Shown here: one piece after another, positions 1-10,185 of the stretch
Position numbering within the stretch: the first letter of the stretch is position 1
Layout: every line of letters starts with the position of its first letter
Source of the DNA: Rhizopus sp. PT2906
Taxonomy: Eukaryota > Mucoromycota > Mucoromycetes > Mucorales > Rhizopodaceae
DNA length: 64,000 nucleotides
Reading direction: 5' to 3'
Assembly (NCBI GenBank): GCA_025529335.1
Contig: JAMYHX010000189.1
Location: 55,030-119,029 of the forward strand
Notes under the pieces: model-generated
Database searches by the model: none
The model's input: only the letters and a program-made list of their open reading frames with translations
Told to the model about the DNA's origin: nothing
Translations under genes and position numbers: made by a program

Positions 1-136
1 GTCACGTACTGTGACCCTGTCTGAACTTCGACGTTTACGTAAACAGTTTGTAACGTATAACAAGATGAATACAACTCTAGATGTGAATCGTCTTGGTGAT
101 GTGTTTGTAGAATATCTTAATACTAATTTGGAATAA
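1..136 (+). CDS. C-terminal end of an unidentified protein (partial)
   Basis: An open frame enters from the left edge (codons in phase from base 2) and stops with TAA at 134-136, giving 44 residues rich in Leu, Arg and Asn (it ends VEYLNTNLE). Spacing to the next start codon (93 bases) fits a tandem neighbour on the same strand. No family signature can be recognised in so short a tail, so no function is assigned. The reading is supported only by the open frame and by the AT-rich pyrimidine tract that follows the stop, which looks like the promoter of the next gene. Confidence 0.5.
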   Translation, partial: SRTVTLSELRRLRKQFVTYNKMNTTLDVNRLGDVFVEYLNTNLE

Positions 137-228
137 ACAGATAAATTAAACGTTTAAAGGTTGATTTCATTCTATTTTATCTTTTTTCTTTTTTCTTTTT
201 CTTTATAAAAACAATAGTAGTAGTAACA

Positions 229-957
229 ATGGGTAATAGAGAAGATAACAATCGAAGGGATACTAACCCTATACACAGTTATTCAAATTGCCCGTGTACA
301 AAAGCCTGCCCCACCTTTCCGAGCACCTGCGGTTGTGGATGGAAACTTTAAAGACATTTCCCTACAAGACTATCAAGGACGATACTTGGTGTTCTTTTGG
401 TATCCTATGGACTTTACATTTGTATGTCCTACAGAAATCATTGCCTTTTCTGATCGTATAGAAGAATTCAGAGAACTGAATTGTGATGTGATAGCCGCTT
501 CATGCGATTCAGGTATTTTGGAGATTTAAGATGGACTGGCATCTCATCGAGTGCAATAGAGTATTCCCATTTGGCATGGATAAACACAGAAAGGAAAAAG
601 GGCGGTCTAGGAAAGATGAATATACCTATACTTGCAGATAAGACAAAAGAAATTGCCAAGATGTATGGTGTCTACATTGAGGAACAAGGGATTACGCTTC
701 GTGGCCTCTTCATTATTGATCCAAGAGGTATAGTTCGTCAGATCACAATAAATGATTTACCTGTGGGTCGCTCAGTGGATGAGACTCTTCGACTGCTGGA
801 AGCTTTTAGATATACAGATGAGCATGGTGAAGTCTGTCCAGTGAATTGGCAAAAGGGTGATAAGGCTATCAAGCCAGATGTAAGCGCATCTAAAGAATAC
901 TTTGCCTCTTTGACAGCGGAAACAGAAATAACGGCTACGTCGACTACTATTCCTTAA
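229..957 (+). CDS. TSA1: Typical 2-Cys peroxiredoxin (TSA1 type)
   Basis: Thioredoxin-dependent peroxidase that reduces H2O2 and organic peroxides, normally cytosolic. Three exons (229-232, 279-512, 560-957) give 211 residues. The first intron carries a perfect TACTAAC; the second is 47 bases. The peroxidatic Cys is in FVCPTEI (residue 51) and the resolving Cys in GEVCPVNW (about 172). Both GGLG (in KKGGLGKMNIP) and a C-terminal YF are present, the pair that marks hyperoxidation-sensitive eukaryotic 2-Cys enzymes. The start ATG lies only four coding bases before intron 1 and is preceded by a T-rich tract; without splicing out 233-278 the conserved VQKPAPPF start cannot be joined to an ATG. 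The C-terminus is somewhat longer and more Thr-rich than in yeast Tsa1. Confidence 0.93.
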
Positions 958-1494
958 TTTACGATAATAAACACTCCATTTCAATATAGTTACTGTCATT
1001 GCTTTATCCTGTAATAACTTATAAAACAGTACCCTTTCCTTTCATGACGATAGAGAATCAAATGATAATTGCATTTTAAAAAAGATCAATTGAGGCTGCA
1101 GGTGCATCAGTGCAAATCATTTGATTTATTTGAAGTTTGTCTTATCATGCATAACCTTATTTACAATAAAGACTAAATATAAGAATAAAAGGAGAAGAAA
1201 AGAATGATGGGATTAGTCGCAATATCAATCTTTTTTTGTTTCGTCAAGCTATCAAACGCCCGCAAAGCTCCTGGCATAAAAGGGAAACAAATTTCGAATA
1301 TTGCAAAGAGTCCCTGCATAAACAGCCTACATTACAAAACAATGGTGTCCTCCGTAGCCATTCAAACTGCGCCATTTGCCGAACTGGACTAAAGAAAAAA
1401 AAAAATGAAACTCCTTGATTGGAAAAGAAACCAGGGCATTTGGAGTCTTTTTTTTTTTTCTTTCTGTCAAATTTCTCTCTCTAGCGCGCCAATC
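958..1494 (+). other. Intergenic region, peroxiredoxin to TOM5
   Basis: About 540 bases with no supported gene. The first part is AT-rich 3' flank of the peroxiredoxin gene. Short overlapping open frames around 1204-1509 have low-complexity products and no family signal. Bases 1448-1482 form a T/CT-rich tract directly before the TOM5 start codon, like the tracts before many other starts here. Confidence 0.5.
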
Positions 1495-1767
1495 ATGTTT
1501 ATGCCACAAGTAATTTTAAATGATCAAACCAACTCAATGTGATGCTCATTCTGTTATTAGCAGCCTCAATTAACACCTGAACAAAGAGCATTTCTTCGTC
1601 AACGTACGATTGCAACTGTTTCCAACTTTGCTCTTGTTGTCTTGAGCATTCGTGCCGGTAAGATAATTTAAAAAGGGGGGGTCAAAAATGACTCGTACTG
1701 ATAATATAAATATATTTATATATACATAGCTCCTTTTGTGATTGAACAAGTTAAAAAGTTACTCTAA
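1495..1767 (+). CDS. TOM5: Mitochondrial import receptor subunit TOM5
   Basis: Small tail-anchored subunit of the outer-membrane TOM complex that helps pass preproteins to Tom40. It is split into three short exons (1495-1509, 1561-1657, 1730-1767; introns of 51 and 72 bases), giving 49 residues, the usual Tom5 size. The product starts MFMPQQPQLTPEQ, with an acidic/polar cytosolic segment, one hydrophobic segment (about residues 22-39, ATVSNFALVVLS) and the family-like ending APFVIEQVKKLL. All three junctions have GT/AG and keep frame. The assignment rests on length, topology and the PFVIxxVKK ending; a different single-span mitochondrial protein is the alternative. It is too short per exon to be found by simple ORF length. 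Confidence 0.75.
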
Positions 1768-1887
1768 AATGTATAAAGCACAAGTCAAAGCCAAATAAAG
1801 CAATCATTCAATTTTTATATTTAATTCATTCTATTTTCTCTCAGTTGATTTTTTTCTCTTTCTTCTTCTTCTCTCTTTTATTTATCC

Positions 1888-3430
1888 ATGTTTGCCAAGT
1901 CTAAAAGATTTCCTACAGGTAACAACAACAACAACAGAGACATTATTTAGGGCTCCATTTCTAATTTTTTTTTTATGAATTTAGCTGATAAAGATTATAT
2001 TCCAGGACCGGGAGAATATGATGTACCCATCGATGACGGTGGACGCCATAAACGTTATGGATTCCTTTCTCAATCTGATCGGTTCACAGAAGGTACACAA
2101 AAATGTCAACTTGCATTACATTGACACTATATTTAGAGCATCCTGATGACGATGGTTATTCAACCAGTACATTATCCAGTGAAACGGCATCTAAAAAAGA
2201 TAATCCTTATTATAAACAAATACAAAAAGATTATGAAACACTCTTACAAAAATCAAAGCGTATGGAAGCAACCATACAGTCACTCGAACTCGAGAAAAAG
2301 TCAATTCAACTTGACAAGGATATGGAATTGGCAGATGTTCGATCCAAGAATGCAGCCCTTCAAAAGACAGTAACTATCCCTTTTAAGATGACACGCTTTT
2401 AACTCACTTTTAACTTAGATTGCTCGACAAGAAAAGCAATTAAAAACAAACACCTGGCAAAAACGACTGGAGCAACTCGAACTCGATTACGAAAAGAAAT
2501 TATCGGAGAAGGAGCAACAGGTGATTGTGTTACAGCAGGATCTCGGTAACAAGGCAACAGAGCTTGAAACAACACGTCAAGCACATGAGCAGCAGCTGAA
2601 ACAGATCTCGGACCAGCTCCGGGAAGCGACTAAGCGTATGAATAGACTCGAACAAGAGACAGAACGTATGTCCTCCCAGATTGTTGACTATGAACGGATA
2701 TGTGCCGAGAATGATGCACAAATTCATGTGCAACAAGAGGAGATACAATCATTACAGGCTCGTATCCAAGAAAATGGTCTAGTCATTCAAGATTTGACAA
2801 CACGGCTAGAAGCAAAGGAAAAAGAGGTCGACACACAACATCATGAGATAGAGCAGCAGGGTGCTCTCATCCAAAGTCTTCAGACCCAGTTCAAGATCTA
2901 CCGTCAACACATGAGTCAGGTGCTTAAAGATCAAAGAGAGACCAAATGCCAGGGTCACTACAGAGAACTCAACAGACTCCTGTCAGAACTGCATGAAGCC
3001 AAAAAGTTTATTAATCAACAGGCTATTCACCTTGATAACCTTAAATCCGATATCTATTGGCTCAATTCAAGATGTAATAAAGCCGAACAGTCAGTCAAGG
3101 ATATGTATCAGGATACACTGGATCAATACAAATTTTATCAACTCTTTTACCATAATAAACTTTTAGTCATGAAGCATGAAAACAAGACAACACAACAACA
3201 ACAACAACAACAACAAAGGATAGCGAGAAAACCCATAAAGAAAGAAATGGAAAGACCTGTTTCTAATTGTAGCTCACAAAGTACATTTTCTTTCTCAAGT
3301 AAATCCACCGTGTCTATACAAGAAGCCGAACATTTACAAAGTAAGTTGTTGTTTTTTCTTACACGTTTGCCGTTGCTCACTTTTTAATATAGTCAAAGTG
3401 AATCCTCATCTTGGTGCTGTTTCACATTAA
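1888..3430 (+). CDS. Coiled-coil protein with HMMR-like N-terminus
   Basis: Five exons (1888-1918, 1985-2092, 2137-2369, 2419-3340, 3393-3430) give 443 residues. The N-terminus has the layout of the HMMR/RHAMM N-terminal region: a short basic start (MFAKSKRF), then a PGPGEYD motif at about residues 16-22, then FLSQSDRF. From about residue 75 to 340 the protein is continuous heptad-rich coiled coil (many Glu, Gln, Arg, Leu). A CAA-repeat polyglutamine run follows at about 3187-3216, then a basic, Ser-rich tail. In animals this family binds microtubules and the spindle; the same role here is only inference. PGPGxY also occurs in SHIPPO-repeat proteins, the main alternative. No transmembrane segment is seen. 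Confidence 0.72.
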
Positions 3431-3569
3431 CCTAATACCCTTTTTTCTTTATTTACATACAAACATATACCTCTCTCTCTCTTTATCCCCCCCCTTCTCT
3501 TTTTCTCACTGTGAATACCATTAAATAAACATATTGATCTGTACAATTTTTTTTTTTTACATATTTTGA

Positions 3570-5447
3570 TTAATGAACTCTGAATGTATGGGGACGACCA
3601 AAGAGAGCACGATCTTGACCTCCGGGTGATCCATAAATAATCACGGGTATTTGGCAGTCAAAGGTGCTTACTTCTACATCTTGTAAACATTGATAGTGTC
3701 TATGTCTTTCATCTACATTGATTGGAATAAAAGGTGCATCTGAACCAGTGATGAATTCGAATTTTAAATAATATTTCAATGACACTACACAAATAGGTTA
3801 ATCATCTTTTATAAGCATTTTTTTTTCTTTTTTACCTCCAGTCGTTTGAAAATCAGGTGAGCAGGTAGCCGGTATAGGTAAAGAAAAAGAAAGACGTTTA
3901 TTACCTAAAGAAAATGAATAAAAGTCCGAGTGTATCTTTCGCGAGACCCGCGCGATTTGTTGCTGTGGACGTAAGGCAATCGTTTCCTCTACGATTTCGC
4001 AGCTTTCTAAGAATATTGATATTTTATAAGTAGGCAATGTGGCACCAGTAAAGTCCAAGACACCAACAATAGGTTCTCCTAATCGATGCGCCGTCTTGAT
4101 CAAGTGTAATTTGGCAACCCGTTGGTTGTTTTTACAAATATCATACATTGCTAAATTAAAGTCAATACCTTTTTTTTTGTTCATATCTACTATAATTTAC
4201 CTTTTCTACTGCTATGTGTCAATCTAGAGACTATCTGTGAACACGATCGACTCATCGAAGCTTCCTCTATTTCTCTATTCTTTTCATCATATGCTTCACT
4301 CTCTCGTCGGGTGATTTCATGCCTTGATTTTCTATTATCCAATAACTCATTGATATAGTCTATAAATTCTTTTCGTTCTTCTATTCGACTCTTTTCCTCG
4401 CTTCTTTTCACCTTAGACTGATGTTCGTTCACTATCGCTTCGTCCTTTACAACTATCACCGGATTCATCAAGTCGTACATCGGCCGTGATCCGTCTTGGG
4501 CGACATGATTCAATACTCTAAACCGTATCTGAGCCACTTGTCCCTGATTGAATTTACTTTGAGATGCTCTTTGTGCTCCCACAACAAGGTAATAGTTAAA
4601 TCGTATGGCCTTTCCTCGATGAGATGGTGGAATATCGTTGGGTAGCTTTACTTTATATGTATCTATTGACGAAACAGAGATTAACTTTTTGACTTCTTAT
4701 ACACTTTACTAACTTACACTGCTTTGTCTCGCCTGGCTCCAGATCAAGATCAACAAACAGGATAGAAGGCGCTGTAGAAAAGACAGGTAAGGTACGTGCA
4801 TCTACAAAAAGATAAGTATCTTTAAAAGTGATATTCATTTTTTTTTTTTTTTACTCATAAAAGTATCTGATTTGACTAATCCTCCTCCAAACCCACCTTG
4901 TGGGCTACTGTATTGCTTCAAGGAATCAAACTCGTTCACGTTGATCAAACTTGGGTCTACGATAAAGCTTCCGATGACCTGTACAAATCCACAAAGCAAG
5001 TGTTCTGTTTTGACCGTTTGAGACAAGGTGGATAGTCTTCGAAGTGAAGGATAAGAAGCTGTGGACTCCATTGAACTTCTGGGACTTATTGGAAATGTGT
5101 CTATACTTGTTCTAGGTGAACCTAGTTCGATGGCAATGGGATCATCTGTCGTGACGGATGCTGCTCGACTGAGAAACGACGTTAACGAAGTCATGAGCCG
5201 TGTTGAACTACTGGGTGTGTTTGTTGACTGTAATTGAAGAGTAGATGGTGAACGAGTCATTGGGGTAGATCGTGTTGTGGTTGCTGTCGTTGGTGGTTTA
5301 AGTGGATTGGTGAATGAGATTTTACATCTTAGGGTTTCTCCAGCATAAAATACGGCGCCCTGAGAGAAAGTGGTGGTTACTATGATAAAATAAGTACATA
5401 AAGAATAAAATAGAAAAAAAAAAGGTGTCATTACCCAACACACTCAT
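3570..5447 (-). CDS. RGP1: RGP1, subunit of the Ric1-Rgp1 exchange factor
   Basis: Partner of Ric1 in the guanine nucleotide exchange complex for Ypt6/Rab6 at the Golgi. Six exons on the minus strand (first 5435-5447, then 4855-5379, 4718-4801, 4201-4662, 3836-4150, 3570-3784) give 537 residues. Family signatures: an early GAVFYAGETLRCKISFTNP, then PSILFVDLDLEPGE, the strongly conserved KLPNDIPPSHRGKAIRF, and near the end FSLPIPATCSPDFQTT followed by SLKYYLKFEFITG. A Ser/Thr-rich insert of about 100 residues separates the first two arrestin-like blocks. The start was chosen because a 13-base first exon (MSVL) splices in frame to the conserved block after a CT/A-rich leader; the longer open frame upstream has no ATG. 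RIC1 itself is not in the window. Confidence 0.9.
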
Positions 5448-5589
5448 TTTTATTAAATAAAAGTAAGAAAGAAAGAAAAAAAAAAAGTACTTGTGTGTGT
5501 GCGTGTTTGCGTGCATGGTGTTTGTCGTTCCTAATACAATCTCAGTTAGCTCCACTCCGACGTCTAATGTGATAGATACTGTCACGCTT

Positions 5590-7085
5590 TAATTGCATAT
5601 AAAGTTAAGGTTTTGTCTTCAAACTAACAATGTAGGCTAACTATTTGAATAATATCAACCAAGAGGAATAACAGGCTTTTACCAGAGAAGAAGTCGAGAA
5701 CTTGAAAGAACAAGAGGAAAAGTACCAATGATCTCCTTTTGGCAATTTTCCAAGCCTTGAGTGAAACAAGCTTAATTCAAGAGCTACAAACCTTCCAATC
5801 ATAAAATACAGTCATGAGGATTAAGTCTGAACAGGTCAATAAGGAATTCGTATCAGGTCTCAAAAACTGAAAACCGGACATACATCAAATTGTCACTGCC
5901 ATACATAAACTTATAGAAGCGACGAGCTTGCAAGTTCAAGCAAGTATATAAATATACTTGCAACTTCAGTACCTCAGTACATCCACAGATCAAGGCTACC
6001 AACATAATTGAACAAGCAGAACGATTTGTAGCTTTTGGATTTGGGTCAACAAAGTTTCAGGATCAAGAAGCGCAAAAAGTTGGCCCTCAAACTGCTATAA
6101 AGTACTAAACATTTGACAACAATGAATCATGAGTGTTCAACCAAAAACTCCTTCAACATCAGTTTTGTTGGCAACATTCACAAAACTAGATTTGAACAAC
6201 AAGTCTTCCAACAGGCTACTTAACAAGGAGACTTCAATCATGATTTTTTCCTCAACAATAACACCGAATAATTTAGCGTACGATAACCGAACGACAACAA
6301 AAACGGCCATCTCAGTATCAGTTGCCCAAACAACAAAGGCTTCACCTGTGCAACATGTACTCTTTCCGGTAAATGCTACGGGCGCTTCCTTGGGGGGGGG
6401 TGCTACCTGTATCGACACTTCACAACTTTGCACTACCAAAGTCTCTGCCTAAGCTGTCCAGTTCACTCTCCCTGATATAAAATACGACGTCATCATAATT
6501 ATGCGTGCTCTTGCATCTTTATTGATCAATTGACAACATAAAATTAGAATAAAAAATAACAAAGTTTCTTTTTTTCTTCTTGAAAAGAAACAAAACAAGT
6601 CCGTAACTTTATAAAGAAAGGTTGCACTACCCCAGCATTCGAGTGAGAAGGCGTTGGCCAAAGTGTAAGAGGCAGTAGGAGGCAATCTTTAAGAGATTTA
6701 TATACTTGTTCTTCCATCCCTTCGTCCATAACGAAAGGAACATCTATGATTAAGACAAGTCATCCTATAGTTTTATCAAGATGACAATATTTACCAGCTG
6801 CACTATATACTTGCCTTATGATCCCAAAAAGCAAAGAAGTTTATGAATGTAAATTATTAACCAACAGAGACATACTCTCAGTAGTTTGGAAATGTACACT
6901 GCCCTGACACAAGTGTCTGCCGTTTTTTAAAAGTCAGTTTTTTTTTGTTGTAATTAAAGACTATACAGTTAAGAAAGTGGCCCTTTTGTAGCTTTGTTAC
7001 AGTTATAAACAAAATGATGGAGAAAGGTCAGCAACATTAGAATATAGAAAAAAAAAGGAGAGCTGTGAGGCAAGTTTTGGATTTT
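5590..7085. other. Gene-poor stretch with degenerate coding-like remnants
   Basis: No intact gene. On the plus strand, short coding-like fragments broken by stops run from about 5640 to 6440, for example FGSTKFQDQEAQKVGPQ near 6030-6090. Their Gln/Asn-rich character would fit a decayed gag-like ORF, but identity is not established. The open frame at 6129-6452 is low complexity. A homopolymer of nine G lies near 6392-6400. The stretch borders clear transposase relics and is best read as part of the same eroded transposon cluster. Confidence 0.35.
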
Positions 7086-7089
7086 TTTT

Positions 7090-7305
7090 TTATTGAACTA
7101 ATATTTGGTGGATCCACCACGAGCTTGCCGATTTCAAAGCTCGACTCATCTGTCCAGTGCTCATGGTTTTTAGCAAAGATATACCTTGCCTTTTGCTGCT
7201 TTTCGTTAAGAATGGCTTCTTGGCTGCCATACGAGAAACTTTGTCAAGTTTTTTTTTTGAGTTCTTTGCGTATGGTGTCTTCACAAGCCTTGAATCGTGT
7301 TGTGT
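7090..7305 (-). mobile_element. Tc1/mariner-type transposase relic
   Basis: Read on the minus strand, this fragment gives TIRKELKKKLDKVSRMAAKKP, then after a one-base shift LNEKQQKARYIFAKNHEHW and TDESSFEIGKL. This is the order seen in Tc1-like transposases: the end of the helix-turn-helix region, the R-x-AAKKP-F-L linker, the ARxxFAKxHxxW block and the first catalytic Asp in the (T/S)DESSF motif. The frame is broken at least twice, and the rest of the DDE/D domain is missing or unreadable, so it is inactive. It abuts the tyrosine recombinase relic at about 7305. Confidence 0.65.
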
Positions 7306-7982
7306 CAATTCCTGCCGCCTTCATAATTTCTTCCAGCCATACGCTAACAGCCTTGGGTCTAATTGATCTTGCCCCGTACTTGTCGTGTGCGATGTGAGCC
7401 CCCCAAAAAAAAGAGTGTGATCGTCGTCTAAATTATGGCGTATGTGGGATGTCTGCTGGATGAACGCATGCAGAGCTTGTACAGGGCAGACTTTCTACTT
7501 TACCGTTACTCCGATCTTGCTTGCTTTCGGTTGGTGTGCAATCAATATGGTACCAATTATATCGCTTTCGAATTCTACAAAGTTGACATGGAGTTTTCAC
7601 AAATCCGACCTCGGCCGCCACATGGTTGCAATTGTTAAAAGTACTAGTGTCTTCTTCTGTAGTTTGTCTAAGGACAAGTCCTTGGAAGCACCGCAATCTT
7701 CCACTAGAGCCAATAGGGAATCGATATCAAGGCGTGGTTACTCAAGTTCGGCTCTTGAGCATGTACGACTCGATACACCGAGACGATCGCCGAGCGGGGG
7801 CTTGGAGACACCAGATATTCCGCCACTAAGGATGAATCGTGGTGGAGAGGATCCCTCTTTGAGTTTTTGGATAGGCACCACGCAGTCCAGTTCGTCCAAT
7901 GTCCATTGTAATTTTCCAATGTTGATTTTCGAGTAAATTCGTAAAGAATGGATCTCCATTCATTTGACGTCATTAAATGCAT
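7306..7982 (-). mobile_element. Degenerate tyrosine recombinase (DIRS- or Crypton-like)
   Basis: Minus-strand fragments in order: a core-binding region near 7850-7980 (NYNGHWTNWTAWCLSK), a block at about 7600-7680 (LSLDKLQKKTLVLLTIATMW then RPRSDL), one at about 7480-7590 (IIGTILIAHQPKASKI, then DDHTLFF) and a C-terminal segment near 7330-7390 (RSIRPKAVSVWLEEIMKAAG then IDTTRF). The order fits the tyrosine recombinases of DIRS retrotransposons and Cryptons, which are common in Mucoromycota. Several frameshifts and stops separate the blocks, and the HxxR/Tyr end is not readable, so it is a pseudogene. No reverse transcriptase is seen nearby, so DIRS versus Crypton is undecided. Confidence 0.6.
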
Positions 7983-8262
7983 AACACATGCTGGTCAAAC
8001 GGAATGTATCTCAATGTGATTGTGGCGGCCTGCTGACTCTATAATGCAGTTATCGCTATTACTTGGTCTTAGCCTCTTTGACATTGGTGGGGATTGTATG
8101 TGTTTGCCCAAATACTGTCGAAGCATTTGACACGTAGAAAATGTTTATTTTTCACATTGAAACATGTATGAACAAATAGTAATGAGCTTTTTTTTTCTTC
8201 ATTGTACAAATTATTACAAGCAAGTGAAGAAAAAAAAAAACAGTATATGTGACTAATGTTAT

Positions 8263-9354
8263 TTAATGATAATTTGACACTTTATAAGGTGGTATTGCAG
8301 GAGCAACAAAGGAAGAGCATTTTTTAACAGAAGGTTGCTTTGTTAGATTTAGTTTATGTAATAGTTCAGCCAAACTGATATCTTCATCTTCCTCTTCTTC
8401 TTTTGCATAATTTAGATAATTTGACTGGGATTGAATTATAAGTTTTTTTCCACTTTCAAAGTTGTAATATTTTACTTTTTCAACAAAGACTGCGTTATTA
8501 TTATTATTATTATCAAATGAAGACAAGTGTTCACTCTTTTCCTGTTGAAAGTAGTTGAATAGGTTATTACTCATCCAGAGGCCAGCATCATCCAATCCTT
8601 TTTTCTTTAATATCAGGTTAGCCTCTGTGACTAAAGGCATTTCCTTTGGCATAATCTTTGCTCGTCTCGTACTCGGTCTTTTGATCACTTTCTTGTTGGG
8701 TCGCCTATGACTGATACTTGTCATGTCTGTAAATATACTCAAATTATCATCTTCAGGCATAGGTTCGATAGGTGGTGGTGCGGCCGTCTTTTTGATATTT
8801 GGATCTTGTGCCATCAGTTCAGCTAATGACCTTCGCCATTCTTCAATCACTTGAATTTTTTCTTTAGACAGCATTGGTTTTAGCATAGGTTGTATTTTTG
8901 GCTCTTGCTGTTGTTGTTGTTGTTGTTGTTGAGTGAATGTCCACATTTTGGTTAATACAAATAACCATCTTTCCAAATCCTTTTGTTTCGATGCTTTCAA
9001 GACATATCGCTTATTAAAAATGGTTTGAATTGAAAAGCATTTTGGTGGTCTTTTTGATTTCCTTAAAAGTGAAATAGAACAAATAGTCGAAAGATCAACG
9101 GTCCATTCAGGCAATTGAAAGTATTTTATATTGGGAATCAATTCATCTGTCAATCGTTTTGGTGTTGTATAAAGTGGATTATTGACAGTTGGACTGTTAG
9201 GCTGCCTCTTTGTTGATAAGCAAGTAAAAGTTGAACCATCAAATCGAAATAATCTCCATTTCCATTCCTTTTTTTCTGTTCGAACGTATAAATGCCCTTC
9301 AAATATCGGTGTACACGTTACTGGTATCTCTTGTTCGTTTGAGTATAATGACAT
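8263..9354 (-). CDS. PH-domain protein of unknown function
   Basis: A single-exon gene of 363 residues. An N-terminal pleckstrin homology-like domain covers about residues 15-145. It has the typical strands FEGHLYVRTEKKEWKWRLFR (the K/R-x-W-x-x-R/K-x-F element), then CFSIQTIFNKRYVLKASK, and ends in the helix KDLERWLFVLTKMW. It is followed by a polyglutamine run (CAA repeat, about 8908-8932), a conserved-looking EEWRRSLAELMAQD helix, a basic middle region and an Asn run. The likely role is phosphoinositide or protein binding as an adaptor, by inference from the PH fold. The ATG at 9352-9354 (MSLYSNEQ) was taken as start because upstream codons in the open frame include no ATG. Confidence 0.75.
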   Translation of the reverse strand: MSLYSNEQEIPVTCTPIFEGHLYVRTEKKEWKWRLFRFDGSTFTCLSTKRQPNSPTVNNPLYTTPKRLTDELIPNIKYFQLPEWTVDLSTICSISLLRKSKRPPKCFSIQTIFNKRYVLKASKQKDLERWLFVLTKMWTFTQQQQQQQQQEPKIQPMLKPMLSKEKIQVIEEWRRSLAELMAQDPNIKKTAAPPPIEPMPEDDNLSIFTDMTSISHRRPNKKVIKRPSTRRAKIMPKEMPLVTEANLILKKKGLDDAGLWMSNNLFNYFQQEKSEHLSSFDNNNNNNAVFVEKVKYYNFESGKKLIIQSQSNYLNYAKEEEEDEDISLAELLHKLNLTKQPSVKKCSSFVAPAIPPYKVSNYH

Positions 9355-10185
9355 GAATATATAATTTATATACACAAGAGAGAAAAAAAAAGAAAGAGAA
9401 AATACACGGTTGATTCTTTTTTTAGCAGAGTCTGGATGGTGCCTTTCTCCTTTTAGCAGTTTGTATTTTTTGACTTAAAAAAAAATTTTAATAGACAAAA
9501 GTTTTAAGTAGACTCGCGTTAAAAATAGTTGATGTGAACTAGAGCTACTTGTCACATGTTCGCTGGTTGTCATCATATTATCCCAAACCATGTATTCATT
9601 TCTTTTTCTTCAATGATGGACTATTGTAAAGAAAAATAAAAGCACAATCATGCAACTATAGAAAAGACACGTTTTGTGATTAAACCAAACGGCATAGTCA
9701 TATAAACAATAGTCATAGGACTACTGTTTGTAATATATGCTAAATAAATAAAAAAAAAGGACAAACGACTAACTATATCTGAAATCATCCCACATGTAGT
9801 TCCTTACTTGTTCAACAACGTAATTGGATAATGATAATAATAATAACAGATAGAAAGTTGAAATCCTCCATTGCTATAGCATCTTCTACTGGTTTCTTTT
9901 CACTAAAAATAGTATAAACAAGGTTTGTTGAAGAAGATGTTTAAAAGTGATCTAAAAACAGAGAGGCTTATATATATATATATATATATATCAAGCCATG
10001 TCTTTGGATATGTGTGTATACAAAGCAAAGACTATTATATATATACTACTGTATATCTATAAAAGAGCCTTTTACAACAAGGCACATAAATAAACTCTGA
10101 GTGTACACTGTCACAAGAAGAAAATATATAAAAAAAATCTTGGTTATGCAAACAACCTGTAACTCTTTATTGTATAAACAAACTT
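9355..10185. other. Intergenic region, PH-protein upstream flank
   Basis: About 830 AT-rich bases without a supported gene. They hold a (TA)n run near 9970-9991 and short TA-rich tracts near 10035-10060. The small plus-strand frame at 10101-10310 overlaps the end of the DDHD gene and has no family signal. The segment next to 9354 serves as promoter of the PH gene; the rest is 3' flank of the DDHD gene. Confidence 0.4.

Noticed and set aside
1204..1509. Overlapping small frames on both strands before TOM5
   Set aside because: Low-complexity products, no family signal and no start context; the region fits peroxiredoxin 3' flank and TOM5 promoter.
6129..6452. 107-residue plus-strand frame in the transposon cluster
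   Set aside because: Thr/Ser/Asn-rich and interrupted in neighbouring frames; more likely a decayed element than a gene.
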